A stretch of 64,000 nucleotides of DNA from Photobacterium frigidiphilum (GTDB lineage: Bacteria; Pseudomonadota; Gammaproteobacteria; Enterobacterales; Vibrionaceae). Below the pieces are notes generated by a model. The model was not told the DNA's origin and did no database searches. It saw only the letters and a list, made by a program, of their open reading frames with translations. Shown here in pieces: positions 1-10,752 of this stretch. The translations under genes and the position numbers were made by a program. The stretch spans positions 248,001-312,000 of the forward strand of contig NZ_PYMJ01000001.1 of NCBI RefSeq assembly GCF_003025615.1, written 5' to 3'. How positions within the stretch are numbered: position 1 is the stretch's first letter; every line of letters starts with the position of its first letter.

Positions 1-1799
1 TCAGCCATCCCCCAATCAACAAGCTTATCACCCGCTAACATGGATAAACGGTCGTTATACAGTTTCTGTACTCGCCCTTGTAACGTATGGCTTTCGGGGA
101 ACTGACAAATACGCTGACCAAGTTCTTGTAAACGTTCACGTTCAACTTTGCTTGCCCAGTCAACTGTCCAGTCATGACCAAGGTATGGAGCCCAGTCAAC
201 TGAATGCAGCTTCATCGGACGCCATTCTTTAACCACACATTCGCCGCGGTCAAGCGCATCACGATATTCGTTCACAAGGCTTGTTGCTGTTTCTAACTCG
301 AAGCTTCCGCTGTCGGTCAGTGTATCAGCATAAATTTTACGTGGTGTTGGGTGCTTTTTGATCTTTTGATACATCAAGGGCTGAGTTGCATTGGGCTCAT
401 CAGCTTCGTTATGACCATGGCGTCGGTAACAAACCAAATCAATAACTACATCACGTTTGAATGTATTTCGGAAATCAAATGCGATACGCGTAACAAAAGC
501 AACGGCTTCTGGATCATCAGCATTGACGTGGAAAATAGGTGCTTGGACCATTTTCGCGATATCAGTACAGTATTCGGTTGATCGCATATCCTGAGGGTTA
601 GACGTTGTAAAGCCGATTTGGTTATTCACGACGATACGCACAGTACCACCAACGCGGTAACCGCGCGCCTGAGACATATTAAATGTTTCAGCTACGACAC
701 CCTGCCCTGCAATCGCAGAGTCACCGTGAAGTGTAATAGGCAGAACTTTCGAACCATCACTATCACCTAAGCGATCTTGACGAGCACGAACAGAACCAAC
801 AACAACAGGGTTAACAATTTCTAGGTGTGATGGATTAAATGCGAGAGCTAAATGCACATCACCACCAGGGGTTGCAAAGTCAGCAGAGAAACCTTGGTGA
901 TATTTCACATCACCTGTACCCCAACTTTCCCCATGTTTACCCGCAAACTCGTCAAACAAGTCTTGCGGTTTTTTGCCCAGAACGTTAACAAGCATGTTGA
1001 GACGACCACGGTGAGCCATACCAACAACAACTTCACGTACACCCTGACTACCAGCATGACGGATCAGTTCTTTCATCATTGGAATAAGGGCATCGCCACC
1101 TTCCAACGAGAAGCGTTTCGCACCTGGGAATTTTGCACCAAGGTAACGTTCAAGACCTTCGGCAGCTGTTAACTCTTCAAGAAAACATTGCTTTTCATCT
1201 TTACTAAACGTACCAGTGCTCGATACAGATTCAAGACGCTGCTGAATCCAACGTTTTTCATCCGTATTCGTAATATGCATATATTCTGCACCGATAGAAC
1301 CACAGTAGGTTTTCTTCAGTGCTGCATATATTTCTGAAAGTTTCATCGTTTCTTGACCAACGGCAAAAGAACCGACGTTGAAACTTTCATTAAAATCATC
1401 CTCGGTCAAATTGTGGAATTCAGGGGCAAGTTCAAGAACTCGCTCCTGTTCCCACAATCCTAGAGGATCGAGGTTTGCGTGTTGATGCCCACGGAAACGG
1501 TATGCGTTGATTAACTGCAATACCTTAACTTGCTTAACATCTACATCTGGATCACTGACGGTAGCGCTTAGATGGGTTGTTTCTTTCGCTAGACGTCGGA
1601 AATAATCACGAACACGTGAATGAGGTTGTTCTACAACATTCTCATTAACTACTGGCAAATCACCAAAAACGGTTTGCCATTGTTCATCAACTAATTCTGG
1701 GTCGCTAAGATACAACTCGTAGAGGTCTTCTACATAAGTCGCATTGGCGCCAGCTAGGTGTGAAGACTCAAGCCATGCCTTCATAACGCCGTTCTGCAT
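1..1799 (-). CDS. sucA: 2-oxoglutarate dehydrogenase E1 component, 3' end cut by window
   Basis: Thiamine-diphosphate E1 subunit of the 2-oxoglutarate dehydrogenase complex, which decarboxylates 2-oxoglutarate in the TCA cycle and passes succinyl groups to the E2 lipoyl domain. The first 599 codons are visible of a family length near 935. The start is an ATG at 1799 preceded by AAGGGA. The N-terminus (MQNGVMKAWLESSHLAGAN) is typical of SucA. Further in are the AHRGRLN segment and GDAAIAGQG-like (here GDSAIAGQG) and RRHGHNE motifs of the ThDP fold. It lies downstream of sdhCDAB on the same strand, as in the enterobacterial sdh-suc supercluster. The reading frame stays open to base 1, so the truncation is only the window edge. 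Confidence 0.95.
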   Translation of the reverse strand, partial: MQNGVMKAWLESSHLAGANATYVEDLYELYLSDPELVDEQWQTVFGDLPVVNENVVEQPHSRVRDYFRRLAKETTHLSATVSDPDVDVKQVKVLQLINAYRFRGHQHANLDPLGLWEQERVLELAPEFHNLTEDDFNESFNVGSFAVGQETMKLSEIYAALKKTYCGSIGAEYMHITNTDEKRWIQQRLESVSSTGTFSKDEKQCFLEELTAAEGLERYLGAKFPGAKRFSLEGGDALIPMMKELIRHAGSQGVREVVVGMAHRGRLNMLVNVLGKKPQDLFDEFAGKHGESWGTGDVKYHQGFSADFATPGGDVHLALAFNPSHLEIVNPVVVGSVRARQDRLGDSDGSKVLPITLHGDSAIAGQGVVAETFNMSQARGYRVGGTVRIVVNNQIGFTTSNPQDMRSTEYCTDIAKMVQAPIFHVNADDPEAVAFVTRIAFDFRNTFKRDVVIDLVCYRRHGHNEADEPNATQPLMYQKIKKHPTPRKIYADTLTDSGSFELETATSLVNEYRDALDRGECVVKEWRPMKLHSVDWAPYLGHDWTVDWASKVERERLQELGQRICQFPESHTLQGRVQKLYNDRLSMLAGDKLVDWGMA

Positions 1800-1832
1800 T
1801 GTTTTCCCTTAACCACTAGTTATCGCCGTTTT

Positions 1833-1890
1833 TCCGGTCTCTAAGCCGGACTTAAAAGCTAGCCTTGCTGACAAAGCAGGTCAGGCTAGC
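1833..1890 (-). other. two hairpins between sdhB and sucA
   Basis: In the 110-base gap between sdhB and sucA there are two inverted repeats. One is TCCGG/CCGGA around 1833-1850. The other has 8-base arms, GCTAGCCT/AGGCTAGC, at 1858-1890. Read on the minus strand the second is followed by TTTT. They could attenuate read-through into sucA or protect an sdh mRNA end. That role is inferred from structure only. Confidence 0.45.
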
Positions 1891-1909
1891 ATATCGATAA
1901 TTCTTTTAC

Positions 1910-2623
1910 TTATACCGCTCGTTTAAGCAACATTGATTTAATGTGACCAATTGCTTTGGTTGGATTTAATCCCTTAGGACAAACATTTACACAGTTCATG
2001 ATGCCATGGCAACGGAAAACGCTAAAAGCATCGTCAAGATCAGACAATCGTTCATCTGTTGCTGTATCTCGGCTATCAATTAGCCATCTGTACGCCGCTA
2101 ACAGACCTGCTGGTCCGATGAATTTATCTGGGTTCCACCAGAAAGACGGACAAGATGTTGAACAACAAGCACACATAATACAATCGTATAAACCGTCAAG
2201 ATGAGCACGATCTTCTGGTGATTGAAGGTTTTCTCGTGCAGGTGGTATTGCACCATCATCAATCAGATACGGTTTCACTTTCGCGTAGTTCGCGTAAAAC
2301 TGTTCCATATCAATGATCAAATCACGAATAACCGGCAAACCCGGTAATGGACGAATAACAATCGTTTTATCATTGATTAATGCTGACAACGGAGTAATAC
2401 AAGCAAGGCCATTCGTGCCATTCATGTTTACGCCATCAGAACCACACACGCCTTCACGACATGAGCGACGGAAAGCAAGTGTCGGATCTTGTTCTTTCAG
2501 CAAAATTAATGCGTCAAGAACCATCATGTCAGAGCCTTCTGGCACATCAAGGGTATAACCTTTCATGTGCGGTGCATTATCAATGTCTGGATTATAACGA
2601 TAGATTGAAAAATTCAGTTTCAT
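1910..2623 (-). CDS. sdhB: succinate dehydrogenase iron-sulfur subunit
   Basis: Iron-sulfur subunit of succinate:quinone oxidoreductase (complex II); it carries electrons from the SdhA flavin to quinone at the inner membrane. At 237 residues it matches the family. The plant-type [2Fe-2S] ligands C55, C60, D63 and C75 are in SCREGVCGSDG and GLAC. The C-terminal domain has CIMCACCSTSCP (from C148) and CHGIMNCVNVCPKG, which hold the [4Fe-4S] and [3Fe-4S] clusters. It follows sdhA with a 14-base gap in the sdhCDAB order. Confidence 0.97.
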   Translation of the reverse strand: MKLNFSIYRYNPDIDNAPHMKGYTLDVPEGSDMMVLDALILLKEQDPTLAFRRSCREGVCGSDGVNMNGTNGLACITPLSALINDKTIVIRPLPGLPVIRDLIIDMEQFYANYAKVKPYLIDDGAIPPARENLQSPEDRAHLDGLYDCIMCACCSTSCPSFWWNPDKFIGPAGLLAAYRWLIDSRDTATDERLSDLDDAFSVFRCHGIMNCVNVCPKGLNPTKAIGHIKSMLLKRAV

Positions 2624-2637
2624 TAGTCTTCCCTCCC

Positions 2638-4404
2638 CTAGTAAGTACGCGCTTTCGGCGGGAACGCTTCGCGAGAAATCGGTTTCATATTTACAGCACG
2701 CTTCGACATTTGTTCTGTCTCAGGGTTGTAAATTGAGTGACATAGCCAATTCTCATCATCACGCTCAGGGAAGTCGAAACGAGCATGTGCACCACGACTT
2801 TCTGTTCGGAAGTTCGCAGCAACGGCTGTCGCGTATGCAGTTTCCATTAAGTTATCAAGCTCTAAACATTCAATACGCTGAGTGTTGAACTCAGTTGACG
2901 TATCATCTAGACGTGCATCTTTCAGACGCTCACGGATAGCTTTAAGTTCTTCTAGGCCTGTCGCCATTGCCTCACCTTCACGGAATACCGAGAAGTTATT
3001 TTGCATACAAGACTGTAAATCTTTACGAATTTGAACTGGGTCTTCACCTTTTTGCGTACTGTTCCAACGATTTACACGTGCTAAAGATGCTTCAATATCA
3101 GATTCACTTGCAGGACGAGCTTCAGATTGTGCTGACAGCGTTTCACCTAGGTGTAAGCCTGTCGCACGACCAAATACAACCAAATCAAGCAGTGAGTTGC
3201 CACCTAAACGGTTTGCACCATGTACCGATACAGAGGCAATTTCACCACAAGCAAAAAGGCCCTGTACTTCTTCATCCTGACCAGCACTGTTTTGTTTAAG
3301 CGCTTGACCAGAAACTTGCGTAGGTACACCACCCATCATGTAGTGACATGTTGGGATGACTGGAATGGGTTCTTTCACTGGATCGATATGTGCGAATGTA
3401 CGCGACAATTCACAAATACCAGGAAGACGAGATTCAAGTACATCTTTACCAAGGTGATCCAATTTAAGCTTGAGGTGTGGACCCCATGGGCCATCACAAC
3501 CACGCCCTTCACGAATTTCAACCATCATTGAACGCGCAACAACGTCTCGGCCAGCAAGGTCTTTCGCATTGGGTGCATAACGTTCCATGAAGCGTTCGCC
3601 GTCTTTGTTCAGTAGGTAACCACCTTCACCACGGCAACCTTCCGTCACTAAAACACCAGCGCCAGCAATACCCGTAGGGTGGAATTGCCACATTTCGATG
3701 TCTTGCATTGGTACGCCAGCACGAAGTGCCATACCAACACCATCGCCTGTATTAATAAATGCATTCGTTGTTGATGCATAAATACGACCAGCACCACCAG
3801 TCGCTAAAATTGTCGCCTTCGCTTTGAAGTAACAAGTTTCGCCAGTTTCCATACAAATGGCAGTACAGCCAAGGATTGCACCATCTTGATTTTTAACTAA
3901 ATCAAGTGCATACCACTCAGAAAAGATGGTTGTTTTATGCTTGATATTCTGTTGGTACAGGGTATGTAGAAGTGCGTGACCAGTACGGTCAGCCGCAGCC
4001 GCTGTACGTGCCGCTTGTTCGCCACCAAATGCTTTTGATTGACCGCCAAAAGGACGCTGGTATATCGAACCATCTTCGAAACGAGAAAACGGAAGACCCA
4101 TTTTTTCAAGTTCGATTACAGATTTAGGCCCGTTTTGACACATATATTCAATTGCATTCTGATCACCAATGTAATCAGAACCTTTTACTGTATCGTACAT
4201 ATGCCATTGCCAATTATCGGGATGTGAATTACCAAGAGCAACGGTAATACCACCCTGCGCTGACACAGTATGAGAACGTGTAGGGAAGACTTTAGACAAC
4301 AAAGCACAACTAAGGCCTTGTTCAGAAATTTGTAGTGCTGCGCGCATACCTGCACCACCAGCACCGATAACTACGGCATCAAACTCACGAACTGCAATGC
4401 TCAC
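2638..4404 (-). CDS. sdhA: succinate dehydrogenase flavoprotein subunit
   Basis: Catalytic flavoprotein of succinate dehydrogenase, oxidising succinate to fumarate with covalently bound FAD. The 588-residue protein has the N-terminal dinucleotide fold [11 protein letters not shown] and the SHTVSAQGG segment whose histidine carries the flavin. It also has the HPTG and RGEGG active-site segments. The start codon is GTG at 4404, directly abutting the sdhD stop (TAA then GTG), so translation is probably coupled. The following [10 protein letters not shown] matches SdhA N-termini and fixes this start. Confidence 0.97.
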   Translation of the reverse strand: MSIAVREFDAVVIGAGGAGMRAALQISEQGLSCALLSKVFPTRSHTVSAQGGITVALGNSHPDNWQWHMYDTVKGSDYIGDQNAIEYMCQNGPKSVIELEKMGLPFSRFEDGSIYQRPFGGQSKAFGGEQAARTAAAADRTGHALLHTLYQQNIKHKTTIFSEWYALDLVKNQDGAILGCTAICMETGETCYFKAKATILATGGAGRIYASTTNAFINTGDGVGMALRAGVPMQDIEMWQFHPTGIAGAGVLVTEGCRGEGGYLLNKDGERFMERYAPNAKDLAGRDVVARSMMVEIREGRGCDGPWGPHLKLKLDHLGKDVLESRLPGICELSRTFAHIDPVKEPIPVIPTCHYMMGGVPTQVSGQALKQNSAGQDEEVQGLFACGEIASVSVHGANRLGGNSLLDLVVFGRATGLHLGETLSAQSEARPASESDIEASLARVNRWNSTQKGEDPVQIRKDLQSCMQNNFSVFREGEAMATGLEELKAIRERLKDARLDDTSTEFNTQRIECLELDNLMETAYATAVAANFRTESRGAHARFDFPERDDENWLCHSIYNPETEQMSKRAVNMKPISREAFPPKARTY

Positions 4405-4752
4405 TTACACACCCCACACAATGAAGAAACCTGAAAACAGGTAAACAAAAAGTACGACTACAACACCAAACTGAATGCCTGCTCGCAAAGCAGCACATTT
4501 AATGTAATCGGTCAAAACCTGCCACAAACCAATCCAGGCGTGAACAAGAATCGAGATTAACGCCAACATAGTGAAAACCTTAGTACTCAGTTGCCCCCAA
4601 AAGGCAGTCCAAGTTTCAAAACTAAGGTCAGGACCAAAAGCGAAAAAACCGACAATATAAATGGTGTAAAGGGTTAGAATGATTGCGGTTGCGCGAATCA
4701 AGATAAAATCGTGAATACCATTACGGCCGACAGTGGATACGTTGTTTACCAT
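4405..4752 (-). CDS. sdhD: succinate dehydrogenase membrane anchor subunit D
   Basis: Small hydrophobic cytochrome b556 anchor subunit of complex II, which with SdhC binds haem b and the quinone site. It has 115 residues and three hydrophobic segments. H and D/Y residues sit near the second helix ([18 protein letters not shown]), typical of SdhD. The ATG at 4752 overlaps the sdhC stop by 7 bases. The stop abuts the sdhA GTG. Confidence 0.95.
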   Translation of the reverse strand: MVNNVSTVGRNGIHDFILIRATAIILTLYTIYIVGFFAFGPDLSFETWTAFWGQLSTKVFTMLALISILVHAWIGLWQVLTDYIKCAALRAGIQFGVVVVLFVYLFSGFFIVWGV

Positions 4753-5126
4753 ACTAGGCCTCCAGCAAATACAGAAAGAACAGCAACAATTGCAAAGCTC
4801 ACTTTCGTGCTTGCAATGCCTGTTTCCATTTCTTCAAAATATCCCATATCCATTAATAGGTGACGAACACCTACCACAATGTGATAGAACAATGCTGTTA
4901 ACACACCCCATAATATAAATTTCACAAAAAAGCTGTCAGCAATGCTGGCTGCGCTTGCAAAACCTTCAGGGGAAGATAAAGAAATATTCAGTAACCAAAG
5001 TAAGATTGCAACAGAAACGAACGTAATAACGCCGGATACGCGGTGTAGGATTGACGCAATCGCAGTTAAGGGGAAGCGAATCGTCTGTAGATCAAGATTG
5101 ACAGGTCTTGGCTTTTTAACTTTCAC
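4746..5126 (-). CDS. sdhC: succinate dehydrogenase cytochrome b556 subunit
   Basis: Cytochrome b556 membrane subunit of succinate dehydrogenase and first gene of the sdhCDAB-sucA operon. It has 126 residues, three transmembrane segments, and the family signature [19 protein letters not shown] followed by SILHRVSG. The haem-ligand histidine is in [13 protein letters not shown]. The start is GTG at 5126: homologues begin just before the RPVNL motif and no in-frame ATG lies upstream. Confidence 0.95.
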   Translation of the reverse strand: MKVKKPRPVNLDLQTIRFPLTAIASILHRVSGVITFVSVAILLWLLNISLSSPEGFASAASIADSFFVKFILWGVLTALFYHIVVGVRHLLMDMGYFEEMETGIASTKVSFAIVAVLSVFAGGLVW

Positions 5127-5537
5127 GGTGTTTGCCCACTCAGCTCCATTGAAGCATTTTATTTTTATAAAACTCCCCGGCCATCTGCTACGCCAACGAA
5201 TAAGTGCAACATATTTGTAACGCTAGGTTGCCAGGTTGTTTTTACATCAAAGATAAACAGCCTTCAACCTAAGTAACTAATATTATTAATAACTTAAGTA
5301 TTCGCGTCTGGCATTAGCATAACCAGAGACCTGCCGCGAGTATACGCCCCGTAACAACCGAATACAAATTTCGTTACATGACCTCTAACACGCTTTTAGA
5401 AATCTACACCTTTTTATTCAAACTTATTAACAAGCGCACACAAAACGGCATCAAAATTGACATTTGGGCCAACGAAAGGTACAACAAAAGGAGGTCCGAA
5501 TCGGATTAGGATTATAATAATAGCAAAGGAGATTGTT
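5127..5537. other. sdhC-gltA divergent intergenic region
   Basis: About 410 bases separate the divergent sdh operon and gltA. The region is AT-rich and has no convincing ORF. It must hold the sdh promoter (minus strand) and the gltA promoter. One candidate for the latter is listed separately. I could not identify ArcA or CRP sites with confidence. Confidence 0.7.
5457..5485 (+). promoter_or_regulatory. candidate sigma-70 promoter of gltA
   Basis: TTGACA at 5457-5462 matches the -35 consensus and is followed after 17 bases by TACAAC at 5480-5485 (4 of 6 with the -10). It ends 52 bases before the gltA ATG. The TTG that could be mistaken for an upstream gltA start is part of this -35 element. 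Confidence 0.55.
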
Positions 5538-6827
5538 ATGGCGGATAAGAAAGCGACTCTTCACATTGAAGGGAAGGCCCCAATCGAACTACCAATTCTT
5601 GGGGGCACTAAGGGTCCAGATGTAATTGATGTGCGTAAACTTGGCGCTAACGGTTACTTTACATTTGATCCTGGTTTTCTAGCCACAGCATCATGTGAAT
5701 CTCAAATTACTTACATTGATGGCGACAAAGGTATCCTGCTACACCGTGGTTATCCTATCGATCAATTAGCCAATAACGCTGACTACTTAGAAGTATGTTA
5801 CGTATTGTTATATGGTGAAGTTCCAACCCGCGCTCAGTACGAATCTTTCCGTACTACAGTAACGCGTCACACAATGGTTCATGAACAAATTGCCAGCTTC
5901 TTCCACGGTTTCCGTCGAGATGCTCACCCTATGGCAGTAATGTGTGGTGTGGTTGGAGCGCTTGCAGCGTTTTACCATGACTCGTTAGATATCAATAATG
6001 ATAGCCACCGTGAAATCACGGCATTCCGTTTGCTATCAAAAATGCCGACACTTGCTTCGATGTGTTACAAATACTCAATTGGACAACCATTCATCTTCCC
6101 TCGCAACGATCTAGATTATGCAGAAAACTTCCTGCATATGATGTTTGCGACTCCGTGTGAAGAGTATGATGTAAGCCCAGTTGTTGCGCGTGCAATGGAT
6201 AAGATCTTCACCTTACATGCCGATCACGAACAAAATGCTTCAACATCTACAGTACGTTTAGCTGGCTCTTCAGGCGCTAACCCGTTTGCATGTATTGCCG
6301 CTGGTATTGCGTCACTTTGGGGACCAGCACATGGCGGGGCAAATGAAGCCTGCTTGAAAATGCTAGAAGAAATTGGCAGCGTTGATAAAATTGAAGAATA
6401 TGTAGAACGTGCAAAAGACAAAGATGACCCATTCCGCCTTATGGGTTTTGGTCACCGCGTTTACAAAAACTATGACCCACGTGCAACAGTAATGCGTGAA
6501 GCATGTCATGAAGTATTAGAAGAGCTTAATATCCAAGATCCACTGCTTGACGTGGCAATGGAGCTGGAACGTATCGCACTTTCTGACCCGTACTTTATTG
6601 ACAAGAAACTGTACCCGAATGTCGATTTCTACTCAGGTATAATCTTGAAAGCTATTGGTATTCCAGTTTCAATGTTTACGGTTATTTTCGCCATGTCTCG
6701 GACTGTTGGTTGGATTGCACACTGGAGCGAAATGCACGGTGACCCTGATAATCGCATCGGTCGTCCTCGTCAGCTTTACACTGGTAAACTACAACGCGAA
6801 TTTAAACCTCTTCATGAGCGTGAATAG
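5538..6827 (+). CDS. gltA: type II citrate synthase
   Basis: Condenses acetyl-CoA with oxaloacetate to citrate, the entry step of the TCA cycle. The protein has 429 residues, the length of the hexameric, NADH-sensitive Gram-negative type. The catalytic histidines are in [11 protein letters not shown] and [13 protein letters not shown], and the catalytic aspartate is in NVDFYSG. The start is the ATG at 5538 behind AAAGGAG. It gives [12 protein letters not shown], while the in-frame TTG 81 bases upstream lies in the promoter. It is divergent from sdhCDAB-sucA. Confidence 0.97.
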   Translation: MADKKATLHIEGKAPIELPILGGTKGPDVIDVRKLGANGYFTFDPGFLATASCESQITYIDGDKGILLHRGYPIDQLANNADYLEVCYVLLYGEVPTRAQYESFRTTVTRHTMVHEQIASFFHGFRRDAHPMAVMCGVVGALAAFYHDSLDINNDSHREITAFRLLSKMPTLASMCYKYSIGQPFIFPRNDLDYAENFLHMMFATPCEEYDVSPVVARAMDKIFTLHADHEQNASTSTVRLAGSSGANPFACIAAGIASLWGPAHGGANEACLKMLEEIGSVDKIEEYVERAKDKDDPFRLMGFGHRVYKNYDPRATVMREACHEVLEELNIQDPLLDVAMELERIALSDPYFIDKKLYPNVDFYSGIILKAIGIPVSMFTVIFAMSRTVGWIAHWSEMHGDPDNRIGRPRQLYTGKLQREFKPLHERE

Positions 6828-6864
6828 CATCATTCTAGCTATTCGTAGTTAAACGCTATAAATT

Positions 6865-6897
6865 AAAAAGGTTGAGCCATTTTGCTCAACCTTTTTT
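6865..6897. terminator. bidirectional terminator gltA / ybgI
   Basis: Perfect 13-base arms (AAAAAGGTTGAGC and complement) flank a 6-base loop. There is a T-run on the plus side and an A-run before it. It ends gltA and, read on the other strand, could end ybgI. Confidence 0.85.
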
Positions 6898-6956
6898 GTA
6901 CCAGCATAATTAATATCAAAATATCTATGTACTTTAATTTTTAAATTCGAATGCTC

Positions 6957-7715
6957 TTACACTGGGTTATCAATATCGATAAACGTCACATCGAATTGAT
7001 GCTCTTGCGCTAACCATTCACCTAACGCCTTTACACCATAACGCTCAGTGGCATGGTGCCCAGCCGCAAAATAATGAATGCCTAACTCACGCGCAGTGTG
7101 AACCGTCCGCTCAGAAATCTCACCCGAAATAAATGCATCAAGCCCTTTTTGTGCCGCTAGATCAATATAATCTTGTCCACCGCCAGTACACCAACCCACC
7201 GTTTTAATATCAGTCGGTGCATTGTCACCAATATGCAAAGGCTCACGATGTAACCCGATAGAAAGTCGAGACGCTAATTCAGCGCCCGTTATCGCTTTGT
7301 CGAGTTGTCCGTACATCGCCACCGATCGGGGATTGCCATCTTCTAATCCACCAATCACTTCCAGTTCAAGCATTTGTGCCAGTTTAGCGTTATTACCCAA
7401 TTCTGGATGCACATCTAGCGGCAAATGATAAGCATAAAGATTAATACCATTTTCAATAAGCGCTTTAATACGACGAAATTTCATACCTCGGATTTCAGCG
7501 GGTTCACCTTTCCAAAAAAATCCGTGGTGAACTAATAATGCATCCGCTTTTTCTTCAATAGCACGCTCTATTAGGGCTTGGCATGCTGTTACACCTGTTA
7601 TGATTTTTTTGACCTGAGTCTTACCTTCAACCTGAAGGCCGTTCGGGCAATAATCTTTGATTAAATGAGGGCTGAGCAATTCGTTTAATGCAGCTTCCAG
7701 TTTCAGGTTATTCAT
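6957..7715 (-). CDS. ybgI: Nif3-like dinuclear metal centre protein
   Basis: Member of the NIF3/YbgI family, toroidal hexamers with a dimetal site; in E. coli YbgI has been linked to DNA repair or radiation resistance, but its reaction is not firmly known. At 252 residues it matches the family. Metal ligands are visible as the paired histidines in LLVHHGFFWKG, the aspartate in HLPLDVHPELGN, and the H and E in AAGHHATERYGV. The ATG at 7715 follows GGAAGCC. It is convergent with gltA across a shared terminator. Confidence 0.92.
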   Translation of the reverse strand: MNNLKLEAALNELLSPHLIKDYCPNGLQVEGKTQVKKIITGVTACQALIERAIEEKADALLVHHGFFWKGEPAEIRGMKFRRIKALIENGINLYAYHLPLDVHPELGNNAKLAQMLELEVIGGLEDGNPRSVAMYGQLDKAITGAELASRLSIGLHREPLHIGDNAPTDIKTVGWCTGGGQDYIDLAAQKGLDAFISGEISERTVHTARELGIHYFAAGHHATERYGVKALGEWLAQEHQFDVTFIDIDNPV

Positions 7716-7842
7716 TATGGCTTCCTGTTATGATCTTTATACCCATGTTACCTTGATTATAACTTTGAAAAGTAAAAGGTATACCCAATACATACCTAAG
7801 CTTAAAATAGACACGACAAAAGACTCCTATCCAATATTTTAA

Positions 7843-8049
7843 TTAATAGAGCTCTTTCGCACCATGCTCGGTCTGTTTTAACCAAACAGGTTTATTACTG
7901 GTTTTAAGCCAATAGCGATGTAAATAACTATAGATCCGAGAACGTGTAGATATAGGTAAGAAAACCACGACTGGAAAAGATAAAAGTCCGACAAGTACAA
8001 CAAAAAAGCGGCGAAGAATAATCTTAAAAAGCGAAAATGGTTTATACAT
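7843..8049 (-). CDS. small hypothetical membrane protein
   Basis: A 68-residue basic protein with one hydrophobic stretch at about residues 15-33 (FVVLVGLLSFPVVVFLP), then a short soluble tail containing WLKTSNKPVWL. The ATG at 8049 is preceded by GAAGGC at good spacing. I do not recognise a named family. The hydrophobic helix, Arg-rich flank and ribosome binding site make it look like a genuine inner-membrane protein. It lies upstream of ybgI on the same strand with a 127-base gap, so it may have its own promoter. Confidence 0.65.
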   Translation of the reverse strand: MYKPFSLFKIILRRFFVVLVGLLSFPVVVFLPISTRSRIYSYLHRYWLKTSNKPVWLKQTEHGAKELY

Positions 8050-8164
8050 ACAGCCTTCAAACTGGTCTAACCTGTATGTATTCTAAGCGATAACATATAA
8101 TTAAATATATGATTTAGCACAATAATTGAACGACTTAGTTCTCTCAATAAAGTAGGTGTTCGTT

Positions 8165-8983
8165 ATGCCGTTTACTGACAGCGAGGCAACCACAGCAAAA
8201 CAATTCAGGAAGGATATATCAGCGGTATTATCATGCCCCACCCTAACCCTTGGCGTTAATTATCAAATAGATAATGAATGGCTAGAGGAACTCCGTAAAC
8301 ACGCATCTATTCCCAGCTATGAGGCTTATAACGGCAATCATCGGCTTGGCTTCTATTATCAATGGTTGTGGTTAAAGATTATTAATGTTCATTCAAATTA
8401 TGAATTAATCGCTGAAGAAATACAGCTACAATGGGATAATCAAACCGTTGGCGCGATTGATTTTCTTGTGAGAAATAAGAAAAATAATGAGCTGGAACAT
8501 TGGGAAGTGGCGATAAAATTCTATCTTGAACATCAAGGTAATTGGATTGGACCTAATGCCCAAGATCAATTAGACAGAAAAATTAATCGAATGAGCAAGC
8601 ATCAACTTGAATTAAGCCATCATAATGCTTATCGCACTCAATACAATTCGATTTATGGACAACCAGCGGTAAAGCGTCTTATTATGCAAGGACGATTATT
8701 CAATCACGATACAGTAACAAATCATCAATCTAGTATTGAAATTAACCCTAATAGCCTTACAGGAAAATGGTGCTTTCAAGCAGAGGCTAAAACAATGTCT
8801 AGCAATGGTATACAGCTAAGAGAACTCAATAAGCAACATTGGATATCGCCCCCCGCTTACGAAGATTTAACAGCAATATTAGATACCGCTTCGTTAGTAC
8901 GCCCAACCCAGGCTATTTCACCTGATAATCAAATTTGGTTTGTCGTACCCAATGAATGGCCATTGCATAAAAAAACACCCTAG
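8165..8983 (+). CDS. DUF1853 family protein
   Basis: A 272-residue protein of the DUF1853 family, whose function is unknown. The recognisable core is RLGFYYQWLWL near residue 60, then AIDFLVR around D99, HWEVAIKFYL around E114-K118, and GPNAQDQLDRKI. The spacing of an acidic residue before a beta-strand ending in lysine recalls PD-(D/E)XK nuclease folds, and I recall the family being grouped there, but I cannot verify it here. The start is the ATG at 8165 with AGTAGG eight bases upstream. A GTG nine bases earlier overlaps that site and is less likely. Confidence 0.75.
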   Translation: MPFTDSEATTAKQFRKDISAVLSCPTLTLGVNYQIDNEWLEELRKHASIPSYEAYNGNHRLGFYYQWLWLKIINVHSNYELIAEEIQLQWDNQTVGAIDFLVRNKKNNELEHWEVAIKFYLEHQGNWIGPNAQDQLDRKINRMSKHQLELSHHNAYRTQYNSIYGQPAVKRLIMQGRLFNHDTVTNHQSSIEINPNSLTGKWCFQAEAKTMSSNGIQLRELNKQHWISPPAYEDLTAILDTASLVRPTQAISPDNQIWFVVPNEWPLHKKTP

Positions 8984-9070
8984 TATCCAATAGTAAAAGT
9001 GGATAGTAGAGCGTTTATTGGTATCAATTATTGTTTGCTTTACACGCTAACAATAACGAAAAGCCGTTTG

Positions 9071-10717
9071 TTATAAGCCAGCATCAGCAAAGACTTTACT
9101 TACAATTTCTTGTGCTTCTTTTTCAATAAGGCTTAGATGTTCTTTACCTTTAAAGCTTTCACAGTAAATCTTGTAAATATCTTCAGTACCTGATGGGCGA
9201 GCAGCAAACCAACCATTCTCTGTTGTTACTTTAAGACCACCAATTGCTGCACCGTTACCAGGAGCATGAGTTAGTCGCGCAGTAATGGCATCGCCAGCTA
9301 ATGTTTCAGCAGCAACCATCTCAGCAGATAGCTTGCTCAGTACCGACTTTTGTTCGCCATTTGCAACAGCTTGTAATCGGTTGTACTCAGAAGCGCCATG
9401 CTTAGCAGCTAACTCTTCATAATATTGCTGTGGGTTTTTACCAGTTACCGCAGTAATCTCTGCCGCAAGTAAACATAAAAGAATGCCATCTTTATCTGTC
9501 GACCATGGTGTGCCATTCATGCGAAGGAACGATGCCCCTGCACTTTCTTCACCACCAAAGCCTAATTCACCAGAATATAGACCATCAACAAACCATTTAA
9601 AGCCAACAGGTACTTCGCATAAATCACGACCTAAATCAGCAACCACACGGTCGATCAATGCACTAGAAACCAATGTTTTACCAACAGCAACACTTTGGCT
9701 CCACTCTGGGCGGTGACGGTATAAATAATCAATACACACAGCCAAGAAATGGTTAGGATTCATCAAACCTGCAGGCGTAACGATACCATGACGATCATAA
9801 TCAGGATCATTACCAAACGCTAAATCGTAGTTATCTTTATGTGCAAGAAGACCAGCCATTGCATATGGAGAAGAACAATCCATTCGGATCGCGCCATCTT
9901 TGTCGAGTGACATAAAACGGAATGACGGATCAATTGATTCGTTGATCAATGTTAAATCGAGGCCATAATGTTGACCAATTTGACGCCAGTATTCAATACC
10001 TGAGCCACCTAAAGGATCAACACCAATTTTAAGGTTCGCTTTTTGAATTGCAGCCATATCGACAACATTGACTAAGTCGTCAACATAAGGCGCAACAAGC
10101 TCTTTTTCTACCACTAAGTCGCTAGCACGTGCCACTTCAATCGCAACGCGCTTAACATCAACTAAACCGTTAGCAATAATTTCATTTGCGCGCTTTTCGA
10201 TTGCAGATGTCAGCTCACCTTCAGCAGGGCCACCATGTACAGGGTTGTACTTGATGCCACCATCTTGCGGTGGGTTATGAGAAGGCGTAATCACGATACC
10301 ATCAGCTTTATCAGCATTTGCCAAGTTATGGCAAAGGATGGCATGAGATACACCCGGTGTCGGGGTATAACCATTATCTTCTTGGATAACCACTTTTACA
10401 TTATTCGCAACTAATACTTCCAATGTAGAGGTAAAAGCTGGTTCAGATAAAGCGTGAGTGTCTTTACCTAAGAAAAGTGGCCCCGTTACACCTTTTTCAG
10501 CACGTACTTCAGCAACAGCTTGAGCAATAGCCCAAATATGATGCTGGTTAAACGTCCCTTTATCAGCCGTGCCACGATGACCAGACGTGCCAAAAGCAAC
10601 GTGCTGCTGTGGATTTGAAGCACTCGGCTCAATCAAAAAGTAGTTTGCAACTAATGCAGGAATATTATGCATATCTTCTTGCTGAGCACGTTGCCCAGCG
10701 CGAGGATGGATCGCCAT
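9071..10717 (-). CDS. pgm: phosphoglucomutase (alpha-D-glucose phosphate-specific)
   Basis: Interconverts glucose-1-phosphate and glucose-6-phosphate, linking glycogen and cell-envelope sugar synthesis to glycolysis. The protein has 548 residues. The phosphoserine loop is [12 protein letters not shown], the metal loop NDPDYDRHG, the sugar loop [10 protein letters not shown] and the phosphate-binding loop [11 protein letters not shown]. The start is the ATG at 10717 behind AAGGAT, giving [13 protein letters not shown] as in E. coli Pgm. A longer frame would overlap seqA. It follows seqA after 35 bases on the same strand, as in E. coli. Confidence 0.96.
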   Translation of the reverse strand: MAIHPRAGQRAQQEDMHNIPALVANYFLIEPSASNPQQHVAFGTSGHRGTADKGTFNQHHIWAIAQAVAEVRAEKGVTGPLFLGKDTHALSEPAFTSTLEVLVANNVKVVIQEDNGYTPTPGVSHAILCHNLANADKADGIVITPSHNPPQDGGIKYNPVHGGPAEGELTSAIEKRANEIIANGLVDVKRVAIEVARASDLVVEKELVAPYVDDLVNVVDMAAIQKANLKIGVDPLGGSGIEYWRQIGQHYGLDLTLINESIDPSFRFMSLDKDGAIRMDCSSPYAMAGLLAHKDNYDLAFGNDPDYDRHGIVTPAGLMNPNHFLAVCIDYLYRHRPEWSQSVAVGKTLVSSALIDRVVADLGRDLCEVPVGFKWFVDGLYSGELGFGGEESAGASFLRMNGTPWSTDKDGILLCLLAAEITAVTGKNPQQYYEELAAKHGASEYNRLQAVANGEQKSVLSKLSAEMVAAETLAGDAITARLTHAPGNGAAIGGLKVTTENGWFAARPSGTEDIYKIYCESFKGKEHLSLIEKEAQEIVSKVFADAGL

Positions 10718-10752
10718 GTACTTATCCTTGTAAAACGAAGGCATATAGCCAG

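Noticed and set aside
3897..4227. Several ORFs antisense to sdhA
   Set aside because: They are shadows of the well-conserved sdhA frame.
5457..5537. Longer gltA reading frame starting with TTG at 5457
   Set aside because: The TTG is part of a -35 element and the ATG at 5538 has a strong AAAGGAG site and the family N-terminus.
7716..7842. Operon linkage of the 68-residue membrane protein gene with ybgI
   Set aside because: The 127-base gap neither shows a clear terminator nor proves co-transcription, so it is left open.
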